DNA of 64,000 bases, taken from positions 2,046,001-2,110,000 of the forward strand of contig NZ_CP073714.1 in NCBI RefSeq assembly GCF_023101145.1, read 5' to 3'. This stretch comes from Paenibacillus pabuli. Lineage in GTDB: Bacteria > Bacillota > Bacilli > Paenibacillales > Paenibacillaceae. This document shows, piece by piece, positions 18,351 to 29,008 of this stretch. The notes beneath the pieces were generated by a model that was not told the DNA's origin, did not search any database, and saw only the letters and a program-made list of their open reading frames with translations. Position 1 is the first letter of the stretch; each line of letters opens with the position of its first letter. The position numbers and the translations under genes were made by a program.

Positions 18351-18868
18351 ACGGCCTGAAGATGCATCTACCCAATAAGAACGGGTGGAATGAAACGAAT
18401 ATGTTGCACTCTGTATGGGAACAATGAAACAGGATGTGGGAATACATAAAATACGAACGGTGCATAAATGCAAATGAAAACAGGGTGATTCCACTTCTTA
18501 CTAGGGAGTATGGAAAGTTTTTGTTATATAACGTCACATCGCTATAACGTTAGTGTGTTAAATCGTTAAATTATTAAGCGCTTTCAATAAAATTAGAGCA
18601 AAAATAAGTGAGATTTAGTGATGAAACATCTGGATTTTACCACGGGTTGAATGTATAATCACCTCTGTAGGCTAGTCCTAAAATTTTCTCTTCAAGTCAT
18701 AATGTTCGGTTTTTCGACAGGTGACACAATTGTTGAACGGTTAGAATGCGCTTTTAATGTCGAAGAAACCATACATTCTGCATAAAAGCCATATTATCGA
18801 TCTGTTGATCCGTTCCATTTTGGCCTGAACAGGAATTAGGTATATATCATTAAGGGGGAACAAGAGAA
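18351..18868. other. Upstream region of the nucleoside importer
   Basis: A 518-base AT-rich region without ORFs. It contains a direct repeat TATAACGT (18527-18534 and 18543-18550), a cre-like half AAGCGCTTTCA (18576-18586) and TATAAT (18655-18660) without a good -35. I looked for a purine riboswitch and did not find its conserved core. Confidence 0.5.
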
Positions 18869-19909
18869 ATGAAAAAGATGCTCAGCTTGTCTTTGGTCAT
18901 GTTGCTGGCAGTATCGGTTATGCTCGCAGGTTGCGGTAGCAAACCGAAAGAAGAAACAAATGCCGGAGGAACTACAGGTGGCGAAAACACTGAAGCTAAA
19001 TCCGATTTGAAAATCGGTATGGTTACTGACGTCGGTGGCGTTAACGACAAATCGTTTAACCAATCTGCTTGGGAAGCTCTGCAAGCAACTGAAACTGAAA
19101 CAGGTGTAGCTGTTAAATACCTGCAAAGTAAATCTGATGAAGAGTACATTCCAAACCTGAACGAGTTCGTTAAAGGTGGATATGATCTGACTTGGGGTAT
19201 CGGTTTCCAATTGGCTGATGCGATCAAGACTGTAGCTGAACAAAATCCTGATTCCAAACTCGCGATCATCGACAGTGTTGTTGATGCTCCTAACGTTAAA
19301 TCGGTAACATTTGCTGAAGAAGAAGGTTCTTTCCTGGTAGGTGTGGTAGCTGGTCTGACAACTAAATCGAACAAAATTGGTTTTGTTGGCGGTATGGAAA
19401 GCCCACTGATCAAAAAGTTTGAAGTAGGTTTCAGAGAAGGCGTTAAAGCGGTTAATCCTAATGCCGAGTTCATTTCAAACTACACTGGTGCATTTGATAA
19501 GCCTGACCTGGGTAAAGCAGCAGCAGCAACACTCTACAACAAAGGCGTAGATATTATTTTCCACGCTTCCGGTGCTACGGGTAATGGTGTGTTCAACGAA
19601 GCAATCGCTCGTAAAAAACAAGGTCAAGACGTTTGGGTTATCGGTGTAGATAAAGACCAATCTCTTGAATTTGGTGATGATGTAACACTGACTTCCATGA
19701 TCAAAAAAGTTGACGAAGCTGTTAAGCGTGTAAACCAAGAAATTATCGATGGTACATTCAAAGGCGGAGCTGAGAACCTGACTTTGAAAGAAAACGGTGT
19801 AGGTGTCGCTGATACTTCTACGAAAAATGTTTCTGCTGATGTACTTGCCAAAGTGGACGAGTACAAAGAAAAAATCATCAACGGCGAAATCAAAGTTCCT
19901 ACAGAGTAA
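18869..19909 (+). CDS. nupN: BMP-family nucleoside-binding lipoprotein (NupN-like)
   Basis: A 346-residue basic-membrane-protein (PnrA/BmpA) family lipoprotein. The signal peptide ends in LAGC with Cys22 lipidated and is followed by a Glu/Thr/Gly tether. The mature part has the type I periplasmic-binding-protein fold motifs KIGMVTDVGGVNDKSFNQ and WVIGVDKDQ. B. subtilis NupN (YufN) is the binding component of the guanosine importer NupNOPQ, and the same four-gene order is present here. The ribosome site is AAGGGGGAA before ATG 18869. It is separated from the ATPase gene by 341 bases with hairpins, consistent with higher expression of the binding protein. Confidence 0.92.
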   Translation: MKKMLSLSLVMLLAVSVMLAGCGSKPKEETNAGGTTGGENTEAKSDLKIGMVTDVGGVNDKSFNQSAWEALQATETETGVAVKYLQSKSDEEYIPNLNEFVKGGYDLTWGIGFQLADAIKTVAEQNPDSKLAIIDSVVDAPNVKSVTFAEEEGSFLVGVVAGLTTKSNKIGFVGGMESPLIKKFEVGFREGVKAVNPNAEFISNYTGAFDKPDLGKAAAATLYNKGVDIIFHASGATGNGVFNEAIARKKQGQDVWVIGVDKDQSLEFGDDVTLTSMIKKVDEAVKRVNQEIIDGTFKGGAENLTLKENGVGVADTSTKNVSADVLAKVDEYKEKIINGEIKVPTE

Positions 19910-20250
19910 TCTGATTCTGCTGTAAAAATGAATCATCATCGAGGCCGGTCTTGACCGGCCTTATGATTGTCAGAGTAGGAAAATTTGCTCAGGTCATCAT
20001 AACAATTGTACAAGTTATGTATTATGTGCTTTGGGATTAGCCCACGGTAAAAGCAAGAAGACTTCGTATCAACGCTCCGGTAGGAGCTTTTCTTAAGATT
20101 ATGGAATGCAGAAGTTTCATTGAAACTGAAGGATTCGATAACCTCAAGAAAAAGTACCGCTAGAATGCGGTCATCTTCCTTGAATAAACGTCGATAGACG
20201 TTTTTCTTACGTTTGCGGAACCAAACTATATCAGGTATAAGGGTGATTAC
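19910..20250. other. nupN-nupO gap with weak terminator-like hairpins
   Basis: Three hairpins are seen: AGGCCGGTC/GACCGGCCT (19942-19961) with a poor T-tail; GCTCC-GGTA-GGAGC followed by TTTTCTT (20074-20094); and AAACGTC-GATA-GACGTTT followed by TTCTT (20186-20208). The last is only 43 bases before nupO. They may cause partial termination or mRNA processing. No ORF is credible in this gap. Confidence 0.6.
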
Positions 20251-21789
20251 ATGGGTGCAGCAACCCCCGTCGTTGAGTTGAAACAAATCACGAAGCGTTT
20301 CCCAGGCATTGTTGCCAACGACGCCATCAGCCTTCAGCTTCGTAAAGGCGAGATCCATGCTCTACTGGGCGAAAACGGCGCTGGTAAATCAACGTTGATG
20401 AATATTGTCTTTGGTCTCTATCAGCCGGATGAAGGTTCCATTGAAGTGAATGGCAAGCCTGTCATCATCGACAGCCCTAACAAAGCAATCGATCTTGGCA
20501 TCGGCATGGTGCATCAGCACTTTAAGCTTGTACAGCCGTTCACGGTAACAGAGAACATTATTTTGGGATCTGAACCAAGGAAAGGTCTCAACATTAATTA
20601 TAAAAAAGCTGCTGCTGAAGTGCAGCGTCTGTCTGAACAGTATGGACTCAAAGTGAATCCGCATGCCAAAATTCATGACATTTCTGTCGGAATGCAGCAA
20701 CGTGTTGAAATTGTAAAAACGTTGTATCGTGGTGCAGACATTCTTATTTTTGACGAGCCTACTGCTGTATTAACACCGCAGGAAATCAAAGAACTGATGG
20801 TAATCATGAAAAAATTGGTGGCCGAAGGCAAGTCCATTATTCTGATTACACACAAACTGAAAGAAATCATGGAAATTTCCGATACGGTGACGATTATTCG
20901 TCGTGGTAAAGTGATTGATTCAGTTATCACATCAGAAACGAATCCGAATGAGCTGGCAGAAAAAATGGTTGGTCGCAATGTCACATTTAAAGTGGACAAA
21001 AAGCCAGCGACTCCAGGAAACAATGTGCTTGAAGTTAGCAAATTGACCGCCAAAAATAAAGAAGGTATCTCGGTACTGAACGAACTCAACCTGAATGTAC
21101 GTGCAGGAGAGATTGTAGGAATCGCAGGTGTTGATGGTAATGGACAGAGCGAACTAATTGAGGCTCTTACCGGACTGCGTAAAGTAGATAGTGGCTCAAT
21201 TCGCCTGGAGGGCAAAGAGCTGTCCAATCATTCTCCACGGCATATTTCAGAGTCGGGTGTAGCCCATATTCCGGAAGACCGGCACAAACATGGACTTGTC
21301 CTTGATTTTTCCGTGAGTGAAAATATTGTCCTGGAATCATATTATAAAGCTCCTTATACTCGTAAAGGATTCCTTAACTTCGATGCGATCAAGAAGCAAG
21401 CGAAGCGTCTTGTCGAGGCATTTGATGTGCGTACACCAAGCATTGAAACGAAGGCCCGCTCCTTATCGGGAGGGAACCAACAGAAAGCCATTATCGCACG
21501 TGAGGTTGATAAGAACCCAGAACTGCTTATTGCTGCTCAGCCAACTCGTGGTCTGGACGTAGGTGCTATTGAGTTTGTTCAAAAACAATTGATTGCACAA
21601 CGTGATCAGGGCAAAGCGGTATTGCTGATCTCATTCGAGCTGGATGAAATTATCAACGTATCCGACCGAATTGCTGTCATCTATGAAGGACAGATCGTGG
21701 GCGAGGTGCTGCCGGAAGAAACCAATGACAGGGAGCTCGGCTTAATGATGGCGGGCAGCACCCAAAAGAGAGGTACTGTGCATGAGTAA
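20251..21789 (+). CDS. nupO: Nucleoside ABC transporter ATP-binding protein (NupO-like)
   Basis: A 512-residue double ATPase of the sugar/nucleoside (CUT2-like) type. The first domain has Walker A GENGAGKST at residues 40-48, signature ISVGMQQR and Walker B ILIFDEPTAVL. The second has a degenerate Walker A (GVDGNGQSE), signature LSGGNQQK and, in place of the usual DEPT, AAQPTRGLD. Such asymmetry is normal in this family. The ATG at 20251 follows AAGGGTGAT. The gene overlaps nupP by 8 bases, so the two are coupled. It energises uptake through NupP/NupQ. Confidence 0.94.
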   Translation: MGAATPVVELKQITKRFPGIVANDAISLQLRKGEIHALLGENGAGKSTLMNIVFGLYQPDEGSIEVNGKPVIIDSPNKAIDLGIGMVHQHFKLVQPFTVTENIILGSEPRKGLNINYKKAAAEVQRLSEQYGLKVNPHAKIHDISVGMQQRVEIVKTLYRGADILIFDEPTAVLTPQEIKELMVIMKKLVAEGKSIILITHKLKEIMEISDTVTIIRRGKVIDSVITSETNPNELAEKMVGRNVTFKVDKKPATPGNNVLEVSKLTAKNKEGISVLNELNLNVRAGEIVGIAGVDGNGQSELIEALTGLRKVDSGSIRLEGKELSNHSPRHISESGVAHIPEDRHKHGLVLDFSVSENIVLESYYKAPYTRKGFLNFDAIKKQAKRLVEAFDVRTPSIETKARSLSGGNQQKAIIAREVDKNPELLIAAQPTRGLDVGAIEFVQKQLIAQRDQGKAVLLISFELDEIINVSDRIAVIYEGQIVGEVLPEETNDRELGLMMAGSTQKRGTVHE

Positions 21790-22861
21790 CGTATTGAAAT
21801 GGTTTACCCGTGATTCATTTATATTACCTATTGTGGCCATCATTATGGGTCTGATCCTCGGTGGTATTGTCATGCTGATTGGCGGATACAATCCAATTGA
21901 AGCGTACAGTGCATTGTTTACGAAGGTTTTCGGAGACATGTATAACTTTGGTGAAGCGGTACGCGAAATGACACCGCTGATTATGACAGGACTTGCATTT
22001 GCATTTGCGGCACGTGCAGGACTGTTTAATATCGGGGGAGAAGGACAATTTCTCGTCGGCATGACTGCAGCGACTTTTGTAGGCGTAAAGTTTGCAGGTC
22101 TGCCAATCTACATTCATGCTCCACTGGCTTTGATCGCTGGTGCAGTATTTGGTGGCCTGTGGGCAGCTATTGCAGGTTACCTGAAAGCGGCGCGTGGAGT
22201 TAACGAAGTTATCAGTAGTATCATGCTGAACTGGATTGGTCTGTATTTGGCCAATCTGATCGTGCGCCAATTCCTGCTGTTAAAAGGTGAAAATCGTTCG
22301 GTGGATATCAGTGATACCGCATCGATTAGTCTGACATGGCTTTCCGAACTGATGGGCAACTCCCGTGTGCACTTGGGTACACTAATTGCACTCGTTATAG
22401 CTGTGGTCTTTTATATATACATGTGGAAAACAAAGCAAGGTTATGAAATTCGTGCTGTAGGTCTTAACCCTAATGCGGCAGAGTATGCAGGTATGCATGT
22501 CAATCGCAATATCGTTAAAGCCATGTTTATCAGTGGTATGCTCGCAGGTCTTGGCGGTGCGTTCCAGGTACTCGGGGTGTTCCAATATCAGACCGTTATG
22601 TCGGGCTCGCCAGGAACAGGTTTTGACGGCATCGCGGTTGCGCTGATTGGTTTGAATCATCCGTTTGGTGTGCTGCTGGGCGCATTGTTGTTTGGCACGC
22701 TTACTTATGGATCTGCGGGAATGAGCTTTGCTGCGGATGTACCGCCCGAGATTATTCGGATTGTGATCGGTTCGATTATCTTCTTCATTGCGGCACAAGG
22801 CATCGTGCGCTGGGTACTTAAACCGTTCTATTCCAAGCGCAAGAAAGAGAAGGTGTTGTAG
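21782..22861 (+). CDS. nupP: Nucleoside ABC transporter permease (NupP-like)
   Basis: A 359-residue membrane permease of the BPD_transp_2 family with eight to ten helices. AGLFNIGGEGQFLVG near residue 80 and GFDGIAVALIGLNHPFG near 280 are family motifs. Its start lies within the last codons of nupO (8-base overlap) and its stop is immediately followed by the ATG of nupQ. It forms the heteromeric channel with NupQ for nucleoside uptake. Confidence 0.94.
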   Translation: MSNVLKWFTRDSFILPIVAIIMGLILGGIVMLIGGYNPIEAYSALFTKVFGDMYNFGEAVREMTPLIMTGLAFAFAARAGLFNIGGEGQFLVGMTAATFVGVKFAGLPIYIHAPLALIAGAVFGGLWAAIAGYLKAARGVNEVISSIMLNWIGLYLANLIVRQFLLLKGENRSVDISDTASISLTWLSELMGNSRVHLGTLIALVIAVVFYIYMWKTKQGYEIRAVGLNPNAAEYAGMHVNRNIVKAMFISGMLAGLGGAFQVLGVFQYQTVMSGSPGTGFDGIAVALIGLNHPFGVLLGALLFGTLTYGSAGMSFAADVPPEIIRIVIGSIIFFIAAQGIVRWVLKPFYSKRKKEKVL

Positions 22862-23824
22862 ATGGACTTGTTGACAATTGGGCAAATTATCAATACGACG
22901 CTTGTCTTTGCCACGGCATTGATTTTTGCATCCCTGGGCGGAATTTTCTCAGAAAAGTCGGGTGTAACCAACCTTGGACTTGAAGGTTTCATGGTATTTG
23001 GTGCGTTTGCTGCGGGGATTGCTGCGCATTATGCACAAGAAGCGGGCATGGGTGGAACGACATCTGCCTGGATGGGGATTTTGTTTGCTGTTGTGCTGGG
23101 TGTAGTTGTTTCACTGATCCACGCAGTTGCCTCAATTACGTTTAAGGCGGACCAAATTATAAGTGGTATCGTCATTAACTTCCTGGCAGCAGGAAGTACA
23201 CTTTATTTGGTAAAACTGCTGTTTGAAGGATCGGGAGATTCACCTTTGGTACAAGGATTCAGCAAGTTTGATGTGCCGCTGTTAAAAGATATTCCTTTGC
23301 TGGGGGAAGCTTTCTTCAAAAATGTGTATCCGACAACATATCTGGCTATCTTGTTTGTTTTCCTAACTTATTACATTATGTACAAAACCCCATTCGGTCT
23401 TCGTCTTCGCTCGGTTGGTGAACATCCAAGTGCTGCGGATACCGTAGGTGTTAAAGTGCGTCGTTACCGTTATGTTGCGGTAATGATCAGTGGTGCGTTG
23501 GCCGCTATTGGTGGAGCAGCAATCACGCTGACTACGACAGGTACATTCTCTCATAATACGGTTTCCGGTCAAGGTTACATTGCGATTGCAGCGATGATCT
23601 TTGGTAAATGGAATCCGATTGGAGCCTTTGGGGCGGCTGTGTTCTTTGGTTTCTCACAAGCGATCCGGAACTATGTACAGCTGTTCGAATGGTCTCAAAG
23701 TATTCCCCAGGAAATTATTTATATGCTGCCTTATCTGCTCACTATTATCGTGCTCGTTGCGGCTGTTGGACGCTCTTCTGCTCCATCCGCACTCGGGGAA
23801 CCGTACGATCCGGGGAAAAGGTAA
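22862..23824 (+). CDS. nupQ: Nucleoside ABC transporter permease (NupQ-like)
   Basis: A 320-residue second permease with about eight helices and the paired motifs EKSGVTNLGLEGFMVFGAF (near residue 30) and GQGYIAIAAMIFGKWNP (near 235). The ATG directly abuts the nupP stop codon, with a GAGAAGG ribosome site inside nupP. It is the last gene of the importer operon and is followed by a strong terminator. Specificity for guanosine is by analogy with B. subtilis; other nucleosides are possible. Confidence 0.93.
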   Translation: MDLLTIGQIINTTLVFATALIFASLGGIFSEKSGVTNLGLEGFMVFGAFAAGIAAHYAQEAGMGGTTSAWMGILFAVVLGVVVSLIHAVASITFKADQIISGIVINFLAAGSTLYLVKLLFEGSGDSPLVQGFSKFDVPLLKDIPLLGEAFFKNVYPTTYLAILFVFLTYYIMYKTPFGLRLRSVGEHPSAADTVGVKVRRYRYVAVMISGALAAIGGAAITLTTTGTFSHNTVSGQGYIAIAAMIFGKWNPIGAFGAAVFFGFSQAIRNYVQLFEWSQSIPQEIIYMLPYLLTIIVLVAAVGRSSAPSALGEPYDPGKR

Positions 23825-23862
23825 CAACAGATTTAATATTTTTTCCACATATTGCTTTACTT

Positions 23863-23895
23863 AAAGGTTCGCCTCGTGCGGGCCTTTTTTTTTTG
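23863..23895 (+). terminator. Intrinsic terminator after nupQ
   Basis: AAAGGTTCGC (23863-23872) pairs, with two G-U pairs, to GCGGGCCTTT (23878-23887), and a run of ten T follows. Confidence 0.92.
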
Positions 23896-24045
23896 TTTCT
23901 CAAAGACAACAAAAGTATCAGATTACCAGCTTTCTTAACTCATATAGATAAAGGCACCCATATTTCCATTTAGGGACAAAGAAACAGGCGAAGACGGCCC
24001 TGGACGAATACACTGTTTTGAACGATCCGAGGAGGAGGGAAAAGT

Positions 24046-24396
24046 ATGAAACAACATGTTACACGTGATGATGCGATGAAATTAATAGGCAAAAATATTG
24101 TTGCGATCAAGAAGGACGGTACTCGGGTGACGGGAAGGCTGTTGAAAGTATCTGGTAATAAACTGGTGCTGAAACGTGCAGTTGGCAAAAAAGTAAGCAC
24201 CAAAGCCATTTTACCGCTGGTTTTATTTGATTTACTCGCCATCGCGACACTGCCTTATGCTTACGGCCCTGGTCCTGGATATGGCCCTGGATATGGCCCC
24301 GGACCAAAACCAGGGTACGGACCAGGTTTTGGTGGTGGATATGGGCCAGGCCCTGGATTTGGACCTTACGGACCAAGACCACCAGGCTTTTTCTAA
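24046..24396 (+). CDS. Small protein: Sm-like N-domain plus Gly/Pro/Tyr-rich tail
   Basis: A 116-residue protein of two unlike parts. Residues 1-65 look like a short beta-barrel with the pattern IGKNIVAIKKDGTRVTGRLL, reminiscent of Sm/LSm-type folds, followed by a hydrophobic stretch (LPLVLFDLLAIATLPYAY) that could be a membrane or assembly segment. Residues 66-116 are a low-complexity tail built from GPGYGPG-like units with Phe/Tyr. The start ATG 24046 has an excellent GAGGAGGAGGG site. Tails of this kind occur in some spore-coat and surface proteins of Bacillales, but I do not recognise the family. It converges on the GNAT gene, with 6 bases between stop codons and no terminator visible. 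Confidence 0.82.
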   Translation: MKQHVTRDDAMKLIGKNIVAIKKDGTRVTGRLLKVSGNKLVLKRAVGKKVSTKAILPLVLFDLLAIATLPYAYGPGPGYGPGYGPGPKPGYGPGFGGGYGPGPGFGPYGPRPPGFF

Positions 24397-24402
24397 ACCG
24401 AT

Positions 24403-24849
24403 TTATAATGTTTTTTCCAACTCGTAACAGCGGCTTAACATAATGTATCGAACCAAGGTATATCCATTTTTTTGGTAAAAATGAAGACCTTTTGTGTTGC
24501 CTTCGTCAACCATGACTTTGGATCTTTTGCAACCACGAGATGTCGCAAAATTTTCCGCTTTGAGCAGCAAGGTCTGACCATATTTCTTTCGCTGTTCTTT
24601 TGGGGCTACAGCCATCATATCCACATACAACAGTTCGCCGTGCATGAGAAAATGGATGAATGCGACAGCTTCGTTGTCAGGATTTTGTGAGACAACAAAG
24701 GTCATGCCCCTGTTCATTCGCAGGGGTATTTCTTTGCGTATTTTATTGATTTCACTTTCACTCATATGAGATAGGGGAACAAGTTGAGAGTCAATCAGCC
24801 TCATTATGGCGACATCATCCAGCTTGGATTTACGTTGCCGAATCACCAT
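24403..24849 (-). CDS. GNAT-family N-acetyltransferase
   Basis: A 148-residue acetyltransferase. The acetyl-CoA-binding segment of motif A is visible as VAPKEQRKKYGQTLLLKAE near residues 84-102, and the closing motif KGLHFYQKNGYTLVRY is near 121. The acceptor could be a small molecule or protein; nothing in the sequence or context tells which. The ATG at 24847-24849 is preceded by AAAGGAGGC. It is transcribed opposite to its neighbours and appears to be a single gene. Confidence 0.88.
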   Translation of the reverse strand: MVIRQRKSKLDDVAIMRLIDSQLVPLSHMSESEINKIRKEIPLRMNRGMTFVVSQNPDNEAVAFIHFLMHGELLYVDMMAVAPKEQRKKYGQTLLLKAENFATSRGCKRSKVMVDEGNTKGLHFYQKNGYTLVRYIMLSRCYELEKTL

Positions 24850-25002
24850 CGGAAGCCTCCTTTCAGGACCAGTCGTGCTGCTCGTATATCCTATGCCTGG
24901 AGCAAGTTAAAAGGTGACTGAATGAATCATTGGGATTGGGGCAACGTTAAAGATGGAGAATGAAGGATTCAGGGCATTCTGAATTTTTATACAAAAGGGG
25001 TA

Positions 25003-25032
25003 TTGACTTATCGGTTGGAGGAATCATATAAT
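25003..25032 (+). promoter_or_regulatory. Promoter of the ilv-leu operon
   Basis: TTGACT (25003-25008), an 18-base spacer and TATAAT (25027-25032). It lies just upstream of the T-box leader. Confidence 0.85.
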
Positions 25033-25039
25033 GTTCCTA

Positions 25040-25398
25040 ACATTTAACGAGAATATTTCATCGGCTATGAAGAGGACGAAGTTTTAAGGGCTCTTTTGCT
25101 CAGAGAGTGGCTGGAATTGCTGAAACCACCACCATTACCCCTTATATACGAGCTCACCTCGGAGCTGTTTTCCTGAAAAGCATTGGATGTCACTCCATTG
25201 GTTATTAGGGAAAATCGTATGTCTGCGTTACAGACAACAGGTATGGAGAACGGGGATATCCGTTTGATCTATCGTTTTTTGTACCTGGTAAGGTCCGTTA
25301 TTGCGAAATTTCGGACAAAGTTGGGTGGTACCACGGAAGCAATAACCTTTCGTCCCTCGCAAGCATGAACTTGTTTGCAGGGATGGAAGGTTTTTTTT
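25040..25398 (+). promoter_or_regulatory. T-box riboswitch, leucine (CUC) specifier
   Basis: A classic tRNA-sensing leader. Stem I carries an AGAGAGTGG element and a specifier loop with CTC at 25153-25155 followed by A. The T-box core GGGTGGTACCACGG is at 25323-25336. The terminator consists of CCTTTCGTCCCT (25346-25357) paired with AGGGATGGAAGG (25379-25390) plus eight T. Uncharged tRNA-Leu would stabilise the antiterminator and open ilvB expression. The leucine assignment rests on the position of CTC, aligned with the equivalent TTC in the phenylalanine leader at 46296. Confidence 0.93.
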
Positions 25399-25446
25399 GT
25401 AACTTTAAATGTCAGAATGATGTAAATTCCGAGAGGAGGATGACTG

Positions 25447-27198
25447 ATGGGAGCTCAAATTCCAGAAGTACGATCGACAGATGAATTACGTGAAAAATGG
25501 ATGAAGCCGGAGGTCATTAGCGGTTCCGAAATTCTGCTGAGAAGCTTGTTGCTGGAAGGTGTAGAGTGCGTTTTTGGTTACCCGGGCGGTGCAGTGTTGT
25601 ACATTTACGATGCGATGTATGGTTTCGAGGATTTCAAGCACGTGTTAACCCGTCACGAACAAGGCGCCATTCATGCAGCTGACGGTTATGCTCGGGCGAG
25701 CGGAAAAGTGGGTGTCTGTATCGCTACCTCCGGACCTGGAGCAACGAACCTCGTTACGGGTATTGCAACAGCGTATATGGATTCCGTACCACTTGTAGTC
25801 ATTACGGGAAATGTCATTTCCAGCCTGATCGGCTCAGATGCTTTCCAGGAAGCGGACATTACCGGAATCACAATGCCAATCACAAAACACAGTTACCTGG
25901 TAAAAGATGTTGAAGATCTGCCACGTGTCATTCATGAGGCATTCCATATTGCGAATACAGGTCGTAAAGGTCCCGTATTAATCGACATTCCGAAGGATGT
26001 ATCGGCAAACAAAACGTTGTTTGAACCTAAGACTGAACCTGTTATATTGAGAGGGTACAACCCACGGACAGTACCGAACAAACTTCAGATTGATCGTCTG
26101 GCTCAGGCGATTCAGGAAGCAGAACGTCCGATGATTCTGGCAGGCGGCGGTGTAGTTTACTCCGGTGGACACGAAGCGCTGTTCGAATTTGTGGAGAAGA
26201 CAGGCATTCCCATCACGACAACACTTCTCGGACTTGGAGCATTCCCGAGTGGTCACGAATTGTGGACCGGGATGCCGGGAATGCACGGAACATATACTTC
26301 CAATCAGGCTATTCAACAATCGGATTTGCTGATTAACATCGGAGCACGCTTCGATGACAGGGTAACAGGCAAGCTGGACGGATTCGCTCCACATGCCAAA
26401 ATTGTGCACATTGATATTGATCCGGCTGAAATCGGCAAAAACATTGCCACGGACATTCCAATCGTTGGTGATGTGAAGACGGTTCTGGAAATAGCGAACA
26501 AAGAGGTTCAACGTGCTGAACGTGCAGATGCATGGAGAGATCAGATCAAACAATGGAAACAAGAAAAACCTTACAGCTACACCGATTCAGATGAAGTATT
26601 GAAACCGCAGTGGGTTGTGGAAATGCTGAATGATACAACTAAAGGCGAAGCCATCGTGACTACGGACGTTGGACAGCATCAAATGTGGGCAGCCCAATAT
26701 TACAAATTCAACCAACCGCGTTCATGGGTAACCTCTGGTGGACTGGGAACGATGGGTTTTGGATTCCCTTCTGCAATTGGTGCTCAAATGGCAAACCCGG
26801 ACAGACTTGTTATTTCGATAAATGGTGACGGCGGCATGCAGATGTGTTCTCAAGAACTCGCGATCTGTGCCATTAACAACATCCCGGTGAAAATTGTTAT
26901 TATCAACAATCAGGTACTTGGAATGGTACGTCAATGGCAAGAGATCATCTATGAGAACCGATACAGCCATATCGATCTGGCAGGCAGCCCTGATTTTGTA
27001 AAACTTGCTGAAGCTTATGGCGTAAAAGGATTACGTGCAACCAACAAGGAAGAAGCCGAGCGTGCTTGGCAAGAAGCCCTGGATACACCAGGACCGGTCG
27101 TTGTTGAGTTTGTAGTACGCAAGGAAGAAAATGTATATCCAATGGTTCCGCAAGGAGCAACAATCGATCAAATGCTGATGGGGGATGCTGAGGAATGA
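25447..27198 (+). CDS. ilvB: Acetolactate synthase, large (catalytic) subunit
   Basis: A 583-residue thiamine-diphosphate enzyme that condenses two pyruvates, or pyruvate and 2-oxobutyrate, in the first common step of Val/Leu/Ile synthesis. The N-domain contains FGYPGGAVLYIYD with the catalytic region around HEQGAIHAADGYA. The central FAD/ROSSMANN domain and the C-domain ThDP motif (GDGGMQMCSQEL, ending in NN) are complete. The start ATG 25447 follows GAGGAGG; the first 25 residues are a short extension before the conserved SEILL. It overlaps ilvN by 4 bases (ATGA), so both subunits are made in step. Controlled by the leucine T-box upstream. Confidence 0.97.
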   Translation: MGAQIPEVRSTDELREKWMKPEVISGSEILLRSLLLEGVECVFGYPGGAVLYIYDAMYGFEDFKHVLTRHEQGAIHAADGYARASGKVGVCIATSGPGATNLVTGIATAYMDSVPLVVITGNVISSLIGSDAFQEADITGITMPITKHSYLVKDVEDLPRVIHEAFHIANTGRKGPVLIDIPKDVSANKTLFEPKTEPVILRGYNPRTVPNKLQIDRLAQAIQEAERPMILAGGGVVYSGGHEALFEFVEKTGIPITTTLLGLGAFPSGHELWTGMPGMHGTYTSNQAIQQSDLLINIGARFDDRVTGKLDGFAPHAKIVHIDIDPAEIGKNIATDIPIVGDVKTVLEIANKEVQRAERADAWRDQIKQWKQEKPYSYTDSDEVLKPQWVVEMLNDTTKGEAIVTTDVGQHQMWAAQYYKFNQPRSWVTSGGLGTMGFGFPSAIGAQMANPDRLVISINGDGGMQMCSQELAICAINNIPVKIVIINNQVLGMVRQWQEIIYENRYSHIDLAGSPDFVKLAEAYGVKGLRATNKEEAERAWQEALDTPGPVVVEFVVRKEENVYPMVPQGATIDQMLMGDAEE

Positions 27199-27677
27199 TA
27201 AGACATACGATTTCGATATTGGTCAACGATCAGCCTGGCGTCCTGCAGCGGGTATCAGGGTTGTTCGGTCGACGGGGATTCAACATTGAGAGCATCACGG
27301 TAGGCCAATCCGAGGAACCGGGTTTGTCCCGCATGGTTATTGTAACGATCGGTGACGACAAAACGCTGGAACAGATTGAAAAGCAGCTCTACAAAATCAT
27401 CGATGTTATTAAAGTGGTTGATTTCAGTCTGAAGCCGATGGTTGCCCGTGAACTTGCATTGATCAAGGTCAAGGCAGAGCCATCCGAACGTCCAGAAATT
27501 CTGGGTGTGGTGGAGACATTCCGCGCATCCGTTGTAGATGTTGGTCCAGGCAGCCTGATTGTACAGGTGGTCGGTGATACGGATAAAATTGATGCAATGA
27601 TTGAATTGCTTAAGCCATATGGCATTCGCGAACTGTCACGTACAGGTGTAACAGCATTGGTTCGAGGCAACGTATAA
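27195..27677 (+). CDS. ilvN: Acetolactate synthase, small (regulatory) subunit
   Basis: A 160-residue regulatory subunit that binds the large subunit and gives valine feedback. The N-terminal ACT domain has HTISILVNDQPGVLQRVSGLF and RRGFNIESITVG, and the ALS_ss C-domain follows. Its ATG overlaps the ilvB stop (ATGA). The next gene, ilvC, is 298 bases further on, past a large inverted repeat. Confidence 0.96.
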   Translation: MIRHTISILVNDQPGVLQRVSGLFGRRGFNIESITVGQSEEPGLSRMVIVTIGDDKTLEQIEKQLYKIIDVIKVVDFSLKPMVARELALIKVKAEPSERPEILGVVETFRASVVDVGPGSLIVQVVGDTDKIDAMIELLKPYGIRELSRTGVTALVRGNV

Positions 27678-27825
27678 GACAGTTATATTAAAAAAAGCAT
27701 GGTCTGATGCTTGTCAATGGAACGGCAAAGGTGTGTTAGCAGCATTGAGCTGAAATAAACCGATAATGTTAGATGAGGTGCCAGTCCCATACAAGTTGCA
27801 ATTTAACATTTTAGTGATGTAACGC

Positions 27826-28968
<1,143 letters not shown>

Positions 28969-29008
28969 CGTTTTAACGTACTTTAGTAAACTTACAGCTT
29001 TAACCGGG

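Noticed and set aside
18661-18868. Possible purine riboswitch before nupN
   Set aside because: The conserved loop sequences of the guanine/adenine aptamer are not present in the right order.
24974-24988. CodY-like site before the ilv promoter
   Set aside because: Only about nine of fifteen positions match the CodY consensus, which is common by chance in AT-rich DNA.
25183-25368. 61-codon frame in the ilvB leader
   Set aside because: It falls within the T-box stem structures and ends in the T-box core; the RNA structure explains it.
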